Both the position numbers and the translations under genes were made by a program. From Fidelibacterota bacterium (lineage in GTDB: Bacteria > Fidelibacterota > Marinisomatia > Marinisomatales > UBA1611), in contig JAOHKG010000007.1 of NCBI GenBank assembly GCA_028101095.1, positions 1 to 48,477 of the forward strand: a DNA stretch of 48,477 bases, read 5' to 3'. Below, one piece after another: positions 9,800 through 18,853 of the stretch. Position 1 is the stretch's first letter. Every line of letters starts with the position of its first letter. A model generated the notes under the pieces. The model searched no databases. It was not told the origin of the DNA and was given only the letters and a program-made list of their open reading frames with translations.

Positions 9800-9895
9800 T
9801 TAATTATCTTTCTTTTTATGACGATTTGCACGTAAACGTTTTTTACGTTTGTGCGTGTTCATCTTTTTCTTTTTTCTTTTTTTACCGCTTGGCAT
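9800..9895 (-). CDS. 31-aa highly basic AURKAIP1/COX24 (mS38-like) domain protein
   Basis: Reverse-strand ORF MPSGKKRKKKKMNTHKRKKRLRANRHKKKDN* matches the recalled pattern of FCB-group COX24-domain small proteins; below the length cutoff of the supplied ORF track. Confidence 0.85.
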   Translation of the reverse strand: MPSGKKRKKKKMNTHKRKKRLRANRHKKKDN

Positions 9896-9906
9896 TTATT
9901 TTCCGT

Positions 9907-10206
9907 TTATTTATTGATTAAATCGTTTACTTTAGATCGCATAAGCTTACTTGGTTTAAATGTTGGGACAAATCTTTCTGGCAGATAAACGGGTTCACCG
10001 GTTCCTGGATTTCGCGCTTTTTTTGGCATTCTATGCTTGATACCAAATGTTCCAAACCCCCTTAATTCAACACGCTCATTACTTGCTAGTGAATCAATGA
10101 TTGTCCCCATAACACCATTCATAACCGTCTCTGTTTCGACCTTTGTCAAACCGGTTGCTTCAGAAACTATGTCTACTATCTCTTGCTTTGTCATATTGCC
10201 TCGCAT
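9907..10206 (-). CDS. HU/IHF family DNA-binding protein
   Basis: MTKQEIVDIVSEATGLTKVETETVMNGV...VELRGFGTFGIKHRMPKKARNPGTGEPV; real start probably the internal MTKQE. Confidence 0.93.
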   Translation of the reverse strand: MRGNMTKQEIVDIVSEATGLTKVETETVMNGVMGTIIDSLASNERVELRGFGTFGIKHRMPKKARNPGTGEPVYLPERFVPTFKPSKLMRSKVNDLINK

Positions 10207-10234
10207 TGATTTACTATGCTATAACTTATGAAAT

Positions 10235-11857
10235 CTATTTGACCCATATAACTAATTTTTGTCCCGGTCTGATTAAGTGAGAACCGTATTTCATATTATT
10301 CCAACGCCTAATTTTACTCGCTCGAGTTCGAAAATTCTCTGCTATCTGCCCCAGAGTATCTCCTCGCTTAACCTTGTAGACTCGTTTAGTGTAACCAGCT
10401 GGGCCTCCGTTATCTCTTGTTCCCCAAACTCTACCGCCTTTTAAAGGTACGCTTAATTTTTGCCCAACTTTAACTTTATTTCTATTTCTAATTTTATTCA
10501 CAGCGGCTAAATCGTGAATTGAAACGCTATATTTTTTTGAAATTGTCCACAGACTTTCGCCATATTTTACTCTGTGCACAACAAATTGAGGTGCAAACCG
10601 CTCTTCTTCAGGTATTGCATTCCAAGCACTTAAGAATCTTTTTTTAACACCAAGAGGAAGCTTTAGTATATAATCTCCCTCAGCAGGAGTGGCTGACTGT
10701 CTTAATTCCGGGTTATATTCCCTTAATATGTTTGGTTTTAAACCTGCAACTCTAGCAAGCACAGCGATATCAGCACTTTTCTTTAATACAATTGTCTCGA
10801 ATTCAAAAGGCTTCACATTTTTTGGTATTTCGAATCCATATGCTTCTGGAGTTCTAGCTATAATTGCTGCAGATAAAAAGTAAGGTATATAATTTCTTGT
10901 TTCTCGAGGAAGAGAATGCATCTGCCAAAAATCGTAAGTTTGGTGAAGCTTTGAAGCTCTTAAAACACGACCTTCTCCACAGTTATACGCAGCTAGAGCA
11001 AGATACCAATTATCAAATTTGGTGTTTAGATCTTTTAAATACTTACAAGCAGCATGAGTGGCTTTTACTGGATCTCTCCTTTCATCCTTATACCAGTCTC
11101 TAGAAAGGCCATACTGTTTCCCTGTAGCTGAAATAAATTGCCACATTCCAGAAGCGTTTGCTTTACTGTAGGCTTTAGGGTTCAAACCAGACTCAATCAT
11201 AGCTAAATAAATAAATTCTTCTGGCATTTCATGCTCAGCTAGAATCGGTAGAATAAGGCCCTTATACTCTTCATGTCTTTTCAGCCATATTTGAAATTGT
11301 TTTCTGCCTTTAGTTTGAAAATAGTTGATGAATTGATCCACCTGCTTCGTTCTTACGAGTGGAATATGACCATCCCGATCATCAATAACCGTAAGGTTTG
11401 TTTCTCCCATTTCAATTTCAATAGCTTCGGTAATATCAGTCCATACCTTTTCAGCCATTACTGGAGCATTAATATTTTGGACTGTATTTAATTTGTGTGT
11501 GTACAAATCGGTAAAGGTGCCATTGAACCTGTCAAATTCTTCTTTATCTTCTAAATTCATTTCTCCAATTTGATCAGCTTCCATCATTAATTCAAAAACA
11601 CGACTAAGCAAGAAAGCCACCTCAAGTGTATCTTTATTAAAATCTGAGATAACAATCTCAGACATTAATAGTTTCGCATCTGATAAAATTTCAGGGAATC
11701 TATTTCTAGTTTCATCTATCCCTTGAATAGAACTTTTTTCAATAGTTTCGTCTGCATTTGGTGTGGGAGAAGATTTTGAGGGGATAGACGACTCTGCACC
11801 AAGTATAAGCTTGATACTGAGTAACGTAAATAATATGGCTCTAAATAGTGTTTTCAA
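10235..11857 (-). CDS. LysM-containing membrane-bound lytic transglycosylase (MltD-like)
   Basis: SLT motif EFIYLAMIESGLNPKAYSKANASGMWQFISATGKQYGL...ALAAYNCGEGRV; C-terminal LysM repeats (VKYGESLWTISKKYSVSIHDLAAVN, VKRGDTLGQIAENF). Confidence 0.92.
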   Translation of the reverse strand: MKTLFRAILFTLLSIKLILGAESSIPSKSSPTPNADETIEKSSIQGIDETRNRFPEILSDAKLLMSEIVISDFNKDTLEVAFLLSRVFELMMEADQIGEMNLEDKEEFDRFNGTFTDLYTHKLNTVQNINAPVMAEKVWTDITEAIEIEMGETNLTVIDDRDGHIPLVRTKQVDQFINYFQTKGRKQFQIWLKRHEEYKGLILPILAEHEMPEEFIYLAMIESGLNPKAYSKANASGMWQFISATGKQYGLSRDWYKDERRDPVKATHAACKYLKDLNTKFDNWYLALAAYNCGEGRVLRASKLHQTYDFWQMHSLPRETRNYIPYFLSAAIIARTPEAYGFEIPKNVKPFEFETIVLKKSADIAVLARVAGLKPNILREYNPELRQSATPAEGDYILKLPLGVKKRFLSAWNAIPEEERFAPQFVVHRVKYGESLWTISKKYSVSIHDLAAVNKIRNRNKVKVGQKLSVPLKGGRVWGTRDNGGPAGYTKRVYKVKRGDTLGQIAENFRTRASKIRRWNNMKYGSHLIRPGQKLVIWVK

Positions 11858-11917
11858 TTGAATTTAAGCAAAAAACTGCGGCAGAAAATTACTTTTGAAA
11901 TATATTTTAGACAACCC

Positions 11918-12415
11918 TTAGAGTTTACTTTTTTCAATAGAATTTGTTGTGCTGTAACCTGGGGTTAATTTGATTATTTTAACAATACCACCCCATTTAA
12001 CGATTTCTTTTGCTCCAACAATGTTCCCTTTTATGTAATCACCTCCTTTGACAAGAATATCAGGTTTTATTGTAATTATCAAGTTTAATGGTGTCATCTC
12101 CTCAAATATAATAACATCAGAAATGAATTTATACTTTAGCAAGTTCTTCTTTCTTATTTTTTGTGACTCAATTGGACGACTAACACCTTTAAGCTTCTTG
12201 ACCGATTGATCTGAATTCAAGCCAACTATTAAAATATCACCTAACTTTGAGGCATGATTTAAAAGGTCTAAGTGACCTTTGTGGAGTAGATCAAAGCATC
12301 CATTAGTAAAAACAATTTTTTTGGAGTGACTTTTCCAAAGTTTACATTTATTTACTATTTTATTTTCGAGTAATATTTTTTTTTCCATTTTGTTAATAAT
12401 TAAGAAGATTTTCAA
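11918..12415 (-). CDS. rfaE2: D-glycero-beta-D-manno-heptose 1-phosphate adenylyltransferase (RfaE2-type nucleotidyltransferase)
   Basis: VFTNGCFDLLHKGHLDLLNHASKLGDILIVGLNSDQSVKKLKGVSRPI...LVKGGDY. Confidence 0.88.
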   Translation of the reverse strand: MKIFLIINKMEKKILLENKIVNKCKLWKSHSKKIVFTNGCFDLLHKGHLDLLNHASKLGDILIVGLNSDQSVKKLKGVSRPIESQKIRKKNLLKYKFISDVIIFEEMTPLNLIITIKPDILVKGGDYIKGNIVGAKEIVKWGGIVKIIKLTPGYSTTNSIEKSKL

Positions 12416-13100
12416 TTTTTTCTTTAATTAGTATTGCAATCTCATGTTTGTTTACTTTTTTACCATTACCAATCATAATTGGTTCTCCAATTCTAAGCTC
12501 TAAAACCCCATCGCCAACTGACTTAGCGTTGTTCTTCAGCATTTCAAATGTACCCTTGCATGCTACAGGAATTATGGGGATTCCCATTTCTATTGCCATA
12601 TTTATCCCTCCTGTTTTTATTTTCAATAAATTACCATTTTCTGTACGAGTACCCTCTGGAAACAATAGAACAGATCTAGGTGATTTTTTAAGTGATTTTT
12701 TTGCATCTTCTAGAGATTTATAAGCTTTCTCTCTATTTTTTCGATCTACAAAAATATGTCCACCAGTTGACATGACCCAACCAAGAATCAAAACTGATTT
12801 TAATTCAATTTTGGCAACTGAGACTAACCAATTTGGAATCCCAGCGAAAGCTAACGGTATATCAAGAGCAGATGCGTGATTCGAGGTGAAAAAATATGGT
12901 GTCTTATTAGATTTAATATTTCTTAAACCAGTAACTGACCATTTAATACCAGAAAAAAATAAAATCGCCTTGCCCCAATTACGAGCACAAACCCCTAAAA
13001 TTTTACCTTTATCTCTTTCAAAAAAAGATGCAAAGATACCTGATAAGCCAAAAACAATGGTCCAAATTACGGTGTTAAAAATAAGCCAATAATATTTCAA
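12393..13100 (-). CDS. plsC: 1-acyl-sn-glycerol-3-phosphate acyltransferase
   Basis: FTSNHASALDIPL (HxxxxD variant), LLFPEGTRTENG, IPIIPVACKG. Confidence 0.88.
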   Translation of the reverse strand: MKYYWLIFNTVIWTIVFGLSGIFASFFERDKGKILGVCARNWGKAILFFSGIKWSVTGLRNIKSNKTPYFFTSNHASALDIPLAFAGIPNWLVSVAKIELKSVLILGWVMSTGGHIFVDRKNREKAYKSLEDAKKSLKKSPRSVLLFPEGTRTENGNLLKIKTGGINMAIEMGIPIIPVACKGTFEMLKNNAKSVGDGVLELRIGEPIMIGNGKKVNKHEIAILIKEKIENLLNY

Positions 13101-14369
13101 CTAAGCTAATTCTTTAATGCCTAAAAAGGAGGAAACTTTTTCTGGGAATCGAACTATGCCATCTTCCTCCTGATATGTTTCAATCAATGCAACCATCAAT
13201 CTCGGTGTAGCAACACCAGAGCCATTTAAAGTATGAACAAAATCTACTTTCTTATCTTTCTTTCTTCTAAATCTAATATTTCCTCTTCTGGATTGAAATG
13301 AATCAAAACTACTACAGGAAGAGACTTCTAACCATTGCTGTTCTGCTGGAGCCCATAGTTCAATGTCATAACATTTTGAAGCTGAAAAACCTAAGTCACC
13401 AGTGCATAGTTCAATAACCCTGTAATGTAATCCTAGTTTTTGTAAAACAGACTCTGCCTGCAATGTCAACCTCTCAAGTTCCTTAATTGAATCATCGGGT
13501 TGTATAAATTCTACAAGTTCAACTTTATTAAATTGGTGAACTCTTAATAGACCACGAGTATCTTTACCATAAGAACCCGACTCTCTCCTGAAGCAAGGTG
13601 TATAACCTACATATTTTATAGGTAAATCAGACTCATTTAATATTTCATCTCTGTGAAGATTTGTGATGGGAACCTCAGCCGTTGGAGCTAAATACAGATT
13701 ATCTATTTCAGTATGATACATATCTTCTTGAAATTTTGGCAATTGTCCTGTTGTTTCCATTGATTCTTTCTTCATTAAAATTGACGGTAGCATCTCGGTA
13801 AAACTGAAATTAGTGACGTGATGATCTATCATTGAATTAATTAATGAACGCTCTAACTTTGCCCCATTACCAACATACAAAGGGAATCCGCTTCCTGAGA
13901 GTTTTGAACCTCTTTTAAAGTCAAATAAATTTAAATCTTCTCCAAGCTGGATATGATTCTTGAGTTTAAAATTGTATTCTCTTTTATTACCCCATTCTCT
14001 TAAAGTGACATTACCCGAAAAATCTGAAGCTACTGGAACTGAATCTTGAGGGACATTTGGCATTTGAAAGAGGATCCTTTTCAGTTCATTTTCATTTTTT
14101 ATGAGATCTAATTCTAACTCTTTTAACTTATTCCCTAAGTCCCGGGTTTCTTTTATAGCAAATATTGAATCACCACCTTCTTTTTTTATTTTGCCAATAT
14201 TCTCTGAAGCTATATTCCTTTGTGCTCTGTATTCACTTGAACGTGTTTTCAAAGTCCTTATCTTGTCATCTAGCAATAATACTTCCTTGATATCAGTTTT
14301 ATCATTTCTTGATCGTAGTTTGCTAATTATTTCTTCAGGGTTTTCTCTTATTTTTTTTATTGAAATCAT
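13101..14369 (-). CDS. serS: Seryl-tRNA synthetase
   Basis: N-terminal coiled coil; TAEVPITNLHRDEIL, GYTPCFRRESGSYGKDTRGLLRVHQFNKVELV, LNGSGVATPRLMVALIETYQ. Confidence 0.95.
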   Translation of the reverse strand: MISIKKIRENPEEIISKLRSRNDKTDIKEVLLLDDKIRTLKTRSSEYRAQRNIASENIGKIKKEGGDSIFAIKETRDLGNKLKELELDLIKNENELKRILFQMPNVPQDSVPVASDFSGNVTLREWGNKREYNFKLKNHIQLGEDLNLFDFKRGSKLSGSGFPLYVGNGAKLERSLINSMIDHHVTNFSFTEMLPSILMKKESMETTGQLPKFQEDMYHTEIDNLYLAPTAEVPITNLHRDEILNESDLPIKYVGYTPCFRRESGSYGKDTRGLLRVHQFNKVELVEFIQPDDSIKELERLTLQAESVLQKLGLHYRVIELCTGDLGFSASKCYDIELWAPAEQQWLEVSSCSSFDSFQSRRGNIRFRRKKDKKVDFVHTLNGSGVATPRLMVALIETYQEEDGIVRFPEKVSSFLGIKELA

Positions 14370-14453
14370 TTTATTTAACTCAAGTTATTATTTAAAATTA
14401 TTTGATATTTTAATAAAAAACTAATATAATGAAATATTTTAGTATGTTGGGCT

Positions 14454-14467
14454 TTTGCCCGGGCAAA
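14454..14467. promoter_or_regulatory. Perfect 14-bp GC-core palindrome TTTGCCCGGGCAAA in the serS / polysaccharide-locus divergent intergenic region (candidate operator)
   Basis: Seen directly at 14454-14467; lies between divergent genes (serS start 14369, export protein start 14634). Confidence 0.4.
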
Positions 14468-14633
14468 TAATATTTGGAAAATCCGGTTTTATAGAATAAT
14501 TTTTGATATGACACAGAGGATTACTATCGAAATAAACTGCGCCTAGTTTAATAAAAAGGTAATATAAAAATTATTGTGTGATATGAAAAATCCACTAGTG
14601 TGTCACCAACCCTATTTACAATAAAAAAAAAAT

Positions 14634-16340
14634 ATGAAAAAAATTATTGCAGTAGCTTTAATAATACAGAGTGTTCCATACTTCCAAACTTTAGATATAA
14701 ATTCTCTAAGATTGGCTCAAAGACAAATCTCTAAATCAACTCCCCAATTGAATAATAATACAAGTAGCATGAGTAAAGAAAAGCCTTTTCTAATTGATAA
14801 ATCAATTTCACCAAAACAATATAAAGTCGGCCCGGGCGACCAAATACATATCAATATAATTTCTAGTAACGAGACCTTTGATTATAGCTTAGTGATTTCT
14901 CCTACTGGAGAATTACTTATTCCATCCGTTGGACTCATTAATACTAATAAATTAAATCTTTATGAATTAATTAAAGAAATAAAAAATAAAATTAAATCTT
15001 GGAATTCAAATGCACAGGTGAACATTGAACTTGAAGGTGTTAGGAAATTCAAGGTTTTAGTGACTGGGCAATTTGATAATGCAGGATATTTCGTTGCAAC
15101 TCCTATAACTAGAGTTTCAGATCTATATGAAAATATTTTGCAAAATTATTTTGAAGAAAAAAAGAATAATTACAGTCAATCCAACAGTAAAACCCACTCA
15201 GAGACTATTGGAATTCAATCGAGGATTGCTGTTGATGATTTGTACAAACGAAAAATGGGGGTATATCAAGAAGAAGATTCCCAAATACAATTATTATCTA
15301 AAAGAAATATTTTAATATACCGTGAATTAGATACACTAGAAGTTGATATTGAGTGTTTTAAAGTGACAGGAAACATATCAATGAATCCATATATAGAACA
15401 AGGAGATGTAATACAAATTCCGTATATAGAATCTTATTTTTATATTAATGGAGGTGTTCAAAGACCTGGTAGGTATGAATTTAAAAAAGATGAAACTCTT
15501 GAAGAAGTTATAGAAATTGCAGGTGGATTAAAATCAAATATCAAAAAGGATAACATAAGAGTTATTCATAGTGAAATGCTCAAAGAGAAACCGAAAATTT
15601 TACAACTCATAAACGATAAAAATTTTAAAATTAGACCTGAAGACAATATTATGATTCCGTTCAGCAACAACAAAAAGCCCAATGATATTATTGAAATCAC
15701 AGGTGAGATTAAATTTCCAGGGACTTATTCTATTGTACCTGGAGAAACTACGCTTGGTGATCTAATTGATATATCCGGTGGATTCACAGAAATTGCTGAT
15801 ACAAATAAAGTTTTATTTAACAATAGCAAAATATCAGAGATACCCGACCGAGAATTAGAAAGAGTTTTATTAAAAACAGAATTGAATCGCTCAATTGAAG
15901 AAAAAGCTTATATTAAAGCTCGAGTACGAACACAAAAGGGATCTTTAGAAACATCTCTCCAAGAAGTGATTGAAGATCAAAATATAATTGTTGCCCATGA
16001 TCAAATACATATTCCAAAGTACTTCCCGTATGTAGAAGTTATTGGAGCTGTTAATTTTCCTGGACGATATCCCTATTCTGTAAATAAAACAACCTCTGAC
16101 TTCATTGAGATGGCTGGAGGAATAATTAGAAATAAGAGCGGAAAAAAGTTTTTAGTCAAATCAACAACTAGCCAACGAATTAAATTAAATAACAGACAAA
16201 AATTATCAAGCGGCGATATAATATTTATAGCAGAAAAACTAGAGTATAACCAATGGTTTGCAGCAAAAGAGATTGTTACAGCTATCGGTCAGCTAGCAAC
16301 CATTGTTCTAGTCATTCAACGAATTTTAGAAACTAACTAA
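14634..16340 (+). CDS. Polysaccharide biosynthesis/export protein (Wza-like, multiple SLBB domains)
   Basis: YKVGPGDQIHINI..., repeated SLBB segments (INGGVQRPGRYEFKKDETLEEVIEIAGGL; EITGEIKFPGTYSIVPGETTLGDLIDISGGF; VIGAVNFPGRYPYSVNKTTSDFIEMAGGI). Confidence 0.92.
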   Translation: MKKIIAVALIIQSVPYFQTLDINSLRLAQRQISKSTPQLNNNTSSMSKEKPFLIDKSISPKQYKVGPGDQIHINIISSNETFDYSLVISPTGELLIPSVGLINTNKLNLYELIKEIKNKIKSWNSNAQVNIELEGVRKFKVLVTGQFDNAGYFVATPITRVSDLYENILQNYFEEKKNNYSQSNSKTHSETIGIQSRIAVDDLYKRKMGVYQEEDSQIQLLSKRNILIYRELDTLEVDIECFKVTGNISMNPYIEQGDVIQIPYIESYFYINGGVQRPGRYEFKKDETLEEVIEIAGGLKSNIKKDNIRVIHSEMLKEKPKILQLINDKNFKIRPEDNIMIPFSNNKKPNDIIEITGEIKFPGTYSIVPGETTLGDLIDISGGFTEIADTNKVLFNNSKISEIPDRELERVLLKTELNRSIEEKAYIKARVRTQKGSLETSLQEVIEDQNIIVAHDQIHIPKYFPYVEVIGAVNFPGRYPYSVNKTTSDFIEMAGGIIRNKSGKKFLVKSTTSQRIKLNNRQKLSSGDIIFIAEKLEYNQWFAAKEIVTAIGQLATIVLVIQRILETN

Positions 16341-16348
16341 GAAATCAT

Positions 16349-17545
16349 ATGAAACTGACACCCCATGAAGAGAAGATATTAGAAATAATTAAATCTAATC
16401 CTAGAATTATTTTTGACCCTGATCAAAGGGGTATAATCGCAAAAGAACATGGACTAACAGAAAAAACTCTTAGGAATAGGATTGCTGAATTAAAAAAACG
16501 TGGATTATTGAACAAAGATACTGGTAAAATAAAAGAAAGCTCGTTATCTCTAATAACGGATAATGATGAAATTAATATAAAAGCTATTTTGGATATAATA
16601 GGGAATCAGAAAACTTTTGTTTTAAAATTTTCAATTATATTTACTACAATTGGGCTTATCTATTCTCTAATAGCCACAGTTTTTTTTGAATCTAAAATTT
16701 CAATGTACCCTGCAGGAGAGAATAGTCAATCTGGAGGTATGCTTGGAGATTACCAAGGTCTAGCTAAGTCACTCGGTATTGGGAATTTAGGTAATTCACC
16801 AACATATAACATTCCCGATATAATAAAGAGCCGACGCCTCAAAAAAGATATTGTACTTAAAAATTGGAATATTGAAGAAAAAAACATTAATTTGATTTCT
16901 TATTGGAAGTTAAATAAAGAGCCTGGCTTTAATCCTTTAAATTGGATTAGAAAAATCATTTTGCCCAAACAAATATTCACGACGCCAAAAATAGGAAAAG
17001 AGATACAAGAAGCGATTCTTATTCTTGATGAATTAATCACGGTTAGAGAAGAGATATCCGGACTAATATCTGTACGAGTACAAATGCAAAATCCTAAACT
17101 TGCATCTGATATTGCCAATTATATTGCTGAATATGTTAAAAACTTTATCTCAATCGAACAAAAGCGAGAAGCGACACGAAATAGAACTTTTATTGAGAAT
17201 CAAATGACTGAGGCAAAGATAAAAACTGAAGCATCTGAAGATAAATTAACTAATTTCAGAAAAAGCAATCCTTTAAGACTTGATACCCCGACTTCTGAAA
17301 TGATAAGAGAAAGGCTTGCAAGCAGAGTTGAAGAGAATAGAACCGTTTATATTACATTGATGCAACAATTTGAGATTGCAAAGATAGATGAAGCTAAAGA
17401 AAAGTTACTTGTAAATATACTTGATATAGCGGAGCCTGCAGTGAAAAAATCTCGGCCAAAGAGAACAATTATTGTTTTACTCTCCATATTTGGGAGTATT
17501 ATTTTCTCTATTCCTTTTGCTATATATTCTGAACGTAAATCATAG
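16349..17545 (+). CDS. Wzz/GNVR-type polysaccharide co-polymerase with N-terminal winged-helix (HTH) domain
   Basis: aa 1-60 MKLTPHEEKILEIIKSNPRIIFDPDQRGIIAKEHGLTEKTLRNRIAELKKRGLL reads as HTH; then TM, coiled-coil/GNVR region (EPAVKKSRPKRTIIVLLSIFGSIIFSIPFAIYSE) and C-terminal TM. Confidence 0.85.
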   Translation: MKLTPHEEKILEIIKSNPRIIFDPDQRGIIAKEHGLTEKTLRNRIAELKKRGLLNKDTGKIKESSLSLITDNDEINIKAILDIIGNQKTFVLKFSIIFTTIGLIYSLIATVFFESKISMYPAGENSQSGGMLGDYQGLAKSLGIGNLGNSPTYNIPDIIKSRRLKKDIVLKNWNIEEKNINLISYWKLNKEPGFNPLNWIRKIILPKQIFTTPKIGKEIQEAILILDELITVREEISGLISVRVQMQNPKLASDIANYIAEYVKNFISIEQKREATRNRTFIENQMTEAKIKTEASEDKLTNFRKSNPLRLDTPTSEMIRERLASRVEENRTVYITLMQQFEIAKIDEAKEKLLVNILDIAEPAVKKSRPKRTIIVLLSIFGSIIFSIPFAIYSERKS

Positions 17546-18853
17546 ATTAAGGTAACTAAAATTTTTACTAATCGACGTCTTTATGCCGATACAGTCTATA
17601 CTGGTTTAGCTCTTTTATTCGTTGGTATTGTACCTCTTGCTTTCAACTTTTTTATAGCAAGATTTTTTGGAAAAGAGGTGCTCGGCTCTGTTAATGTGAC
17701 TCTAAGCTTTTGTCTAGTCATCACACTCATAATAACAAATTTTTTTGGAACTAGTGGTAACAAGTTTTTAGCTGAATATCGCGGGCAAAAGAATGCTGAA
17801 AATTTTATTTTAATACTTAAAATACTTATTTATGCTCCTATTACTCTGCTATCATTTATTTCTTTATCCATTTATATAAGCTGGGAAAATATTTCGAGTT
17901 ATTTTTCACTACCAGCTGATATGATAATTCCAATATTATTTTTTATCTACTTTAGAACTTCATATATCATATTACGTAGAGTTTTTTATGGTGCAGGTTT
18001 AGTAAAACAATATGCGCTTAATGAGATTATTGCAGATATAACAATGCTTTTTATTTTGATTATTGTTTGTTTTACTTATAGTAATCAATTTCTTTTACAT
18101 TGTTACATAACTAGTTATTTAATTTTCACAATTTTGAGTATAACTACCTTATATTTTAAAATACCAAAAATCTTAAAAAACCTAAAAAAAGATAGAAAAA
18201 TAGAAAAAAAATTAGTTTTATCAAAGTTTTTAAAATATGGCTTTATTAGCATGGTTGGAACAGTTGCAAGTACGGGGACAGGTTACATTTCTGTATTAGT
18301 TATCGGAGTTTATTTATCGAGTAGTCAAGCAGGTATTTATTCTTTAGTGATTACTATTGTGAGTATTTTAATGTTTATTCCGAAACTAGCAACACAGGTA
18401 TTGCTACCAGAATTCTCAAAACTTTTTGGAGAAAATAATAAAAAGGATATTTCAATTTTATTGCGAGATTCATTAAAAATCCTTGTATTTTTGGCATTTA
18501 TAATTTGTTTTCTAGTATTCTTTTTTTCGGATCAAATTCTACTTTTTTTTGGTTCTGACTTTAAAGCTGGAAGCTTATTACTTAGACTTATGTTACCCAG
18601 TGTTTTTATAAGAATAATTTCTACACCATTTGTATCTTTTTTATCAGGAACTAATTTCATTATCTATCCTAATATCGGTGGACTAATTATTTTATTTATA
18701 TCAATATTATTATGGATGATATTAGTTCCCTCATTTGAATTAATAGGTATAGTAATTGGGTATACCGCAGGAATATTGATTGGAATTGGATATCAGATTT
18801 ATATGGCAATATTAAAATTAAAAATTGAATTCTCATCATTTTTAAATGTTTAG
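17546..18853 (+). CDS. Polysaccharide flippase (Wzx/MATE-like); first TM segment lies upstream of the annotated GTG at 17678
   Basis: Frame upstream of 17678 reads IKVTKIFTNRRLYADTVYTGLALLFVGIVPLAFNFFIARFFGKEVLGSVN, a Wzx TM1 plus 'ARxxGxExxGxVN' pattern; the only in-frame stop is the Wzz TAG at 17543-17545; no ATG/GTG/TTG before 17678. Confidence 0.8.
   Translation: MKVTKIFTNRRLYADTVYTGLALLFVGIVPLAFNFFIARFFGKEVLGSVNVTLSFCLVITLIITNFFGTSGNKFLAEYRGQKNAENFILILKILIYAPITLLSFISLSIYISWENISSYFSLPADMIIPILFFIYFRTSYIILRRVFYGAGLVKQYALNEIIADITMLFILIIVCFTYSNQFLLHCYITSYLIFTILSITTLYFKIPKILKNLKKDRKIEKKLVLSKFLKYGFISMVGTVASTGTGYISVLVIGVYLSSSQAGIYSLVITIVSILMFIPKLATQVLLPEFSKLFGENNKKDISILLRDSLKILVFLAFIICFLVFFFSDQILLFFGSDFKAGSLLLRLMLPSVFIRIISTPFVSFLSGTNFIIYPNIGGLIILFISILLWMILVPSFELIGIVIGYTAGILIGIGYQIYMAILKLKIEFSSFLNV

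Noticed and set aside
10689-11491. Antisense ORFs over the LysM transglycosylase and other short antisense ORFs across the window
   Set aside because: Low-complexity translations opposite confident CDS; no independent support.
12601-12723. Dense short repeats and homopolymer runs in AT-rich coding sequence (e.g. TTTTTT runs) considered as phase-variable tracts
   Set aside because: Such runs are expected at this base composition and the frames are intact.
14825-14845. GGCCCGGGCGAC in the export protein, similar to the 14454 palindrome
   Set aside because: Encodes the conserved GPGD motif; coding constraint explains it, so not counted as a second operator.
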